A DNA stretch of 64,000 bases from Sandarakinorhabdus sp. AAP62 (lineage in GTDB: Bacteria > Pseudomonadota > Alphaproteobacteria > Sphingomonadales > Sphingomonadaceae): NCBI RefSeq assembly GCF_000331225.1, contig NZ_ANFY01000011.1, positions 1 to 64,000 on the forward strand, in the 5' to 3' direction. The position numbers and the translations under genes are program-made. Shown here in pieces: positions 60,304 through 64,000 of this stretch. Below the pieces are notes generated by a model. That model was given only the letters and a program-made list of their open reading frames with translations, was not told where the DNA came from and did no database searches. The stretch's first letter is position 1. Each line of letters starts with the position of its first letter.

Positions 60304-60998
60304 AGCACTTCTGCCAGCAGGCCGGTCATCGCCGCCCAGCTGCGCCGATCGGCATCCATGCTGTACATCGCGGTGCCGGGCGCATTGGCATGTTCGTTGG
60401 TGAAGCTGTGATAGGTGCCGCCATAGGCGTGGATCTGCCAATCGGCGCCGGCCGCGGTCATTTCGGCGGCGAGCGCATGATGGTCCTGCGGCGGCGTGTA
60501 CGGGTCTTCCCAGCCATGCAGCGCCATCACCTTGGCGGTGATCGGGCCAGCAGCACCAAGGCCCGGATTGTAGATGCCGTGGAAGCTCACTGCCGCCTTC
60601 ACCCGCGGATCGCAGGCGCGCGCGACGTCGAGCGCGCACAGGCCGCCGAAACAATAGCCGATGATGGCGAGGCGATTGGCGTCCACTTGGCTCAGGCCGG
60701 CAGCGGCATCGACAGCGGCAAGCAGGCGCTGGCGCAGCGCGGCGCGATCACCCACCCACGGGCCCATCAGCGCGCTGTTGTCGCCCGCCGGATCACCGCG
60801 CCGGCCCTTGCCATACACGTCGATGGCCATGGCGGCGTAGCCGAGCCCTGCAAGCTTGTCGGCAACGTTGTTGTCCCACGCCGTCTGGCCCACCCAATTG
60901 GGGGCGATCAGCACGCACGGGAACGGGCCGTCACCGGCCGGCAGCGCCAGATAGGCTTCCAGTTCGTCGGTGCCGTCGAAATAACTGAACAATGTCAT
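60300..60998 (-). CDS. dienelactone hydrolase family protein
   Basis: A 232-residue alpha/beta hydrolase. [15 protein letters not shown] holds the nucleophilic cysteine of the dienelactone hydrolase family, [11 protein letters not shown] the acid and [15 protein letters not shown] the His region. It is a different protein from the one at 54341. It is inserted between ybbA and ybbP in the same operon, 11 bases after ybbA and overlapping ybbP by CTGA. No function in the transport module is known. Confidence 0.85.
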   Translation of the reverse strand: MTLFSYFDGTDELEAYLALPAGDGPFPCVLIAPNWVGQTAWDNNVADKLAGLGYAAMAIDVYGKGRRGDPAGDNSALMGPWVGDRAALRQRLLAAVDAAAGLSQVDANRLAIIGYCFGGLCALDVARACDPRVKAAVSFHGIYNPGLGAAGPITAKVMALHGWEDPYTPPQDHHALAAEMTAAGADWQIHAYGGTYHSFTNEHANAPGTAMYSMDADRRSWAAMTGLLAEVL

Positions 60999-61009
60999 GG
61001 TGTTTCCCC

Positions 61010-61714
61010 TTACTCGGCCGCTTGGGCCAGATTCATCCGATCATCCACGATCAGCCCGTCGCGCATGGTGATGATGCGGTCACACAGCGGCGCCAGATCG
61101 GCATCATGGGTGATCAGCACCAGCGTTGCGCCGGTTTCGGCGAGACGGCCAAACAACAGCTCGATGATGGCCGCGCCGGTGGCGGCATCGAGATTGCCGG
61201 TCGGTTCGTCGGCAAAGATCAGCGCCGGGCGGCCCACCAAGGCCCGCGCGATGGCAACACGCTGCTGCTCCCCACCCGAAAGCTGGGTGGGATAATGCTG
61301 CAGGCGATGGCCAAGGCCGACGGCTTCCAGTTCGGCGCGTGCCCGGCCTTGCGCATCGGCCTCGCCCGCCAGTTCCAGCGGCACGGCGACATTTTCCAGC
61401 GCGGTCATGGTGGGGATCAGGTGGAAGGCCTGCAGCACGATGCCGATACGGCCGCGGCGGGCGCGCGCCAGACCGTCTTCATCCATCCGGGTGAAATCGG
61501 CGCCGGCCACGATGACATGGCCGCCCGACGCCCGCTCCATGCCCGACAGCACCGCCATGGCGGATGACTTGCCGGAACCCGAAGGGCCGAGAATGGCGAT
61601 GCGCTGGCCAGCCGGGACGGACAATGACACGCCGCGCAATACATCGACTGCGGCATCGCCGCTGCCCAGGCGCAGGGTGACATCGCGGGCTTCAATGACC
61701 ATATGGCTGTTCAT
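61010..61714 (-). CDS. ybbA: ABC transporter ATP-binding protein (YbbA type)
   Basis: A 234-residue ATPase of the LolD/MacB group. Walker A is [13 protein letters not shown], the Q-loop [19 protein letters not shown], the signature [16 protein letters not shown], Walker [14 protein letters not shown] and the H-loop LITHDADL. It provides energy for the YbbP permease encoded downstream. The start is the ATG at 61714 ([16 protein letters not shown]) or the one four codons on. It is divergent from tesA, with 83 bases between. Confidence 0.92.
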   Translation of the reverse strand: MNSHMVIEARDVTLRLGSGDAAVDVLRGVSLSVPAGQRIAILGPSGSGKSSAMAVLSGMERASGGHVIVAGADFTRMDEDGLARARRGRIGIVLQAFHLIPTMTALENVAVPLELAGEADAQGRARAELEAVGLGHRLQHYPTQLSGGEQQRVAIARALVGRPALIFADEPTGNLDAATGAAIIELLFGRLAETGATLVLITHDADLAPLCDRIITMRDGLIVDDRMNLAQAAE

Positions 61715-61797
61715 CCGTGTCCCGCTTGGCTGAAAGGATTCGAGTCTTGCCCGAATTAGGTGTTCGCCCATTGTTTTACCAGAGGGCGCTTTACCAG

Positions 61798-62412
61798 ATG
61801 GCGTTGCTGTTTGGCGCGCTGTTCATGTCGCAGGCAGCCGCAGCACGGCCACTGGTGGTGCTGGCTTATGGCGACAGCCTCACCGCTGGCTATCAGCTGC
61901 CGCCCGGCCAGGGCTTTGCCCCGCAACTGGAAAAGGCCTTGAAGGCAAAAGGCCGCGACGTGACCGTGGTGGGCGCCGGCGTGTCGGGCGATACCAGCAC
62001 GCAGGGGCGCGCGCGGGTGAACTGGGTGCTGGCCGGGATGAAGCAGAAGCCGGACCTGGTTGTGCTGGAACTGGGCGCCAACGACATGCTGCGCGGCCAA
62101 AGCCCCAAGACGGCGCGCGACAATCTCGATGCGATGGTGAAGATGTTCAAGGCGAAGGGCGCGCGCGTGCTGGTGGCCGGGATGCGCGCCAATCCGACTC
62201 TGGGGAAAGCCTATGTAACCGAATTCGAAGGGATGTTCCCTGCGGTGGCCAAGGCCAATGGCGTTTCGCTCTATCCCTTCTTCCTGGATGGCGTCGCCGC
62301 GCAGCCCGGCCTGCAACTGGCCGATGGCATGCACCCCAATGGCAAGGGCGTTCAGGTCATGGTGAAGCGCATCCTGCCGGCGGTGGAGAAGGAGCTGGCG
62401 CAGGTGAAATGA
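61798..62412 (+). CDS. tesA: arylesterase/multifunctional acyl-CoA thioesterase TesA
   Basis: A 204-residue periplasmic SGNH/GDSL hydrolase. A signal peptide (MALLFGALFMSQAAAARP) is followed by the block I motif VVLAYGDSLTAGYQLPPG, block II Gly in VVGAGVSGDTSTQ, block III ELGANDMLRG and block V DGMHPNGKG; Ser, Asp and His are present. It hydrolyses fatty acyl esters and thioesters. The ATG at 61798 is preferred because of the signal peptide and AGAGGG upstream; a GTG frame opens further up at 61717. Divergent from ybbA. Confidence 0.93.
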   Translation: MALLFGALFMSQAAAARPLVVLAYGDSLTAGYQLPPGQGFAPQLEKALKAKGRDVTVVGAGVSGDTSTQGRARVNWVLAGMKQKPDLVVLELGANDMLRGQSPKTARDNLDAMVKMFKAKGARVLVAGMRANPTLGKAYVTEFEGMFPAVAKANGVSLYPFFLDGVAAQPGLQLADGMHPNGKGVQVMVKRILPAVEKELAQVK

Positions 62413-62927
62413 TGCGCCTCTTCGTCGGCCTCGATCTGCCGGAGGAGGTAAAGGCGGCCCTGCTGGCCAGCATGGGCGGCGTCGCCAATGCGCGGTGGCA
62501 GACGGCGGCACAGCTCCACCTCACCCTGCGCTTCATCGGCGAGGTGGACCGGCACACCGCCGCCGATATTGCCGCCGCGCTGGGCCGGGTAAATGTGCGG
62601 CCGTTCACCGCCGAACTGGCCGAACCCGGCCTGTTCGATCATCGCGGCCGCATCGACACGCTGTGGGTGGGTGTGCGCCCGGCCGAAGCGCTGGCGGGGC
62701 TGGCCAAATCCGTGAATGCGGCGCTGGCCAGCATCGGCCTGCCACCCGACAGCCGCGCCTTCCTGCCCCACATCACGGTCGCGCGCGGGCGCAGCATGAT
62801 TGGCGCGACCTTCTGGCCGCAATCACCCATCCCGCGCCTGACGTGGCCCGTCGATGGCTTTGCCCTGTTCGAAAGCCGGATGGGCAAGGATGGCAGCGAT
62901 TACACCATCCTTGCCCGCTGGCCCTAG
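62409..62927 (+). CDS. thpR: RNA 2',3'-cyclic phosphodiesterase
   Basis: ThpR (LigT) of the 2H phosphoesterase family opens 2',3'-cyclic phosphates in RNA. The 172-residue protein carries both HxTx motifs: HLTLRFIG (about 38-45) and HITVARG (about 118-124). It is coupled to tesA by ATGA. Its stop shares the bases CTAG with the convergent gcvPB stop. Confidence 0.92.
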   Translation: MMRLFVGLDLPEEVKAALLASMGGVANARWQTAAQLHLTLRFIGEVDRHTAADIAAALGRVNVRPFTAELAEPGLFDHRGRIDTLWVGVRPAEALAGLAKSVNAALASIGLPPDSRAFLPHITVARGRSMIGATFWPQSPIPRLTWPVDGFALFESRMGKDGSDYTILARWP

Positions 62928-64000
62928 GCCGCCTCGCTGTCCTTGAACCCCAGCACCGGCTTGCGGGCGGCCAGCGTTTCATCGAGGCGGCGACGCGGCG
63001 CGAAGTGCGGGGCGGCGCGCCAGGCGTCGGGATCGGCCAGCATCTGCGTCGCGACGTGGCGCATCGCGCCGATCAGCTGATCGAGATTGGCCTTGCTCTC
63101 CGTCTCGGTCGGTTCGACCAGCATGGCGCCGTGGACGACCAGCGGGAAATACATCGTCATCGGGTGGAAGCCCTCGTCGATCAGCGCCTTGGCCAGATCG
63201 ATGGTGGAAAGGCCGGTGCCATCGAGGAAATCATCCGAGAACAGGGCTTCGTGCATGCACGGGCCGCTGCTGGCAAAGGGCGCGGTGTAAAGGTCCTTCA
63301 GGCTGGCGAGGATGTAATTGGCGTTGAGCACCGCATCTTCCGCCACCTGGCGCAGGCCATCGGCGCCGTGGCTCATCATGTAGGCAAGCGCGCGCACGAA
63401 CATGCCCATCTGGCCGTGGAAGGCGACCATGCGGCCGAAACTGTCGGCAGCGTGGGTGCCGGCGGTGTCTTCCTCGACCAGTTCAAGACCGTTCGCCGTC
63501 TTCCGCACGAAGGGGATCGGCGCGAACGGGGCCAGCGCTGCCGACAGCACCACCGGGCCGGAGCCGGGGCCACCGCCACCATGGGGCGTGCTGAACGTCT
63601 TGTGCAGGTTGATGTGCATGGCATCCACGCCCAGATCGCCGGGGCGGACGCGGCCAACGATGGCGTTGAAATTGGCGCCGTCGCAATAGACATAGCCGCC
63701 CACGGCATGCACCGCATCGGAAATGGTTTTCAGGTCGGGCTCGAACAGTCCGCAGGTATTGGGGTTGGTGATCATCACCGCAGCCACATCCGGGCCAAGC
63801 CGGGCGAGCATGGCATCGAGATCGACACGGCCGCGGGCGTTGGCCGGGATATTTTCGACCGTGAAACCGCAGAAGGCCGCCGTCGCCGGGTTGGTGCCAT
63901 GGGCCGATTCCGGCACCAGCACGACGCGGCGCGGATCGTTCCTGGCATCAAGCGCCGCGCGGATCGCCAGCATGCCGCACAGTTCGCCGTGGGCGCCGGC
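62924..64000 (-). CDS. gcvPB: glycine dehydrogenase subunit 2, partial (start beyond the window)
   Basis: The C-terminal part of the P-protein beta subunit of the glycine cleavage system, which decarboxylates glycine with PLP. About 358 residues are in the window. The PLP lysine is in MHINLHKTFSTPHGGGGPGS, with AHGTNPATA (as AHGTNP), TNPNTCG and YCDGANFNAIVG in front of it. The coding frame continues past position 64000, where it is read as ...GAHGELCG, so the missing N-terminal part and gcvPA lie beyond the edge. Confidence 0.94.
   Translation of the reverse strand, partial: AGAHGELCGMLAIRAALDARNDPRRVVLVPESAHGTNPATAAFCGFTVENIPANARGRVDLDAMLARLGPDVAAVMITNPNTCGLFEPDLKTISDAVHAVGGYVYCDGANFNAIVGRVRPGDLGVDAMHINLHKTFSTPHGGGGPGSGPVVLSAALAPFAPIPFVRKTANGLELVEEDTAGTHAADSFGRMVAFHGQMGMFVRALAYMMSHGADGLRQVAEDAVLNANYILASLKDLYTAPFASSGPCMHEALFSDDFLDGTGLSTIDLAKALIDEGFHPMTMYFPLVVHGAMLVEPTETESKANLDQLIGAMRHVATQMLADPDAWRAAPHFAPRRRLDETLAARKPVLGFKDSEAA

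Overview
The window is GC-rich, densely coded DNA (about 65 protein genes, no gap without a gene longer than about 200 bases) from an alphaproteobacterium, most probably of the order Sphingomonadales. This rests on a GapR-type DUF2312 protein, DUF1489 and DUF1244 proteins, a zinc-free YkgO-type ribosomal protein L36, a TonB-dependent receptor, a PEP-CTERM-like cell-surface tail and palindromic repeats typical of sphingomonad chromosomes. It looks like core chromosome: many start/stop overlaps (ATGA, TGATG), housekeeping genes, no phage genes, transposases, tRNA, rRNA or CRISPR arrays.

Layout. 1-6.5 kb (mostly minus): exported amidohydrolase, gpmA, a P-II protein with an altered T-loop, DUF2007, a PNPOx-like protein, TldD, a degenerate aspartic-protease-like protein and a zf-CHCC protein. 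6.6-14.7 kb: TonB receptor, surface-anchored protein, an ABC ATPase overlapping nadB, and a GGDEF-EAL membrane protein. 14.8-25.1 kb (minus): leuC, a class-V aminotransferase, a thioredoxin-fold protein, then ruvB-ruvA-ruvC-[SnoaL-like]-yebC, in which ruvC is fused in frame to a DUF559 nuclease-like domain through a translated palindromic repeat; then YbjQ, coxM-coxS without coxL, a GST, GapR and DUF1244. 25.2-32.8 kb: pyk, HAD hydrolase, rpmJ, RidA, a DUF4136-like protein coupled to an M14 carboxypeptidase, enoyl-CoA hydratase, alcohol dehydrogenase, GST. 32.8-36.3 kb (plus): xseB-ispA-coaD-PPIase-queA. 36.4-42.8 kb: a DUF3892-like protein, a Gre-family factor, two membrane proteins, mgtE-DUF1489, a YtrA-type GntR regulator, enoyl-CoA hydratase and thiolase. 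42.9-51 kb: DUF1254-like protein with a benzoylformate-decarboxylase-like enzyme, a glutathione-dependent formaldehyde pair (fghA, adhC) around two unknown genes, an IF-1 paralog, a second DUF3892-like protein, DUF192 and a double cold-shock protein. 51.2-56.9 kb (plus): coxG-xdhC-molybdenum cofactor gene-dienelactone hydrolase/MarR fusion-thioesterase-SDR. 57-64 kb: Bax-inhibitor-like YccA, an FtsX/YbbP permease, dienelactone hydrolase, YbbA ATPase, divergent tesA-thpR, and the end of gcvPB.

How the genes work together: coxS/coxM and coxG/xdhC/cofactor gene are two separated parts of a molybdenum-hydroxylase system whose catalytic subunit is not in the window. YbbA, YbbP and TesA form the conserved lipophilic-substrate module. 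RuvABC resolves Holliday junctions. AdhC and FghA detoxify formaldehyde through glutathione.

The most interesting observations are the DUF559-RuvC fusion built across a palindromic repeat, with a second copy just upstream; a P-II protein lacking the residues needed for 2-oxoglutarate binding and uridylylation; a dienelactone hydrolase reading straight into a MarR regulator, with two identical palindromes placed like operators; and an FtsX permease whose only sensible start is CTG.
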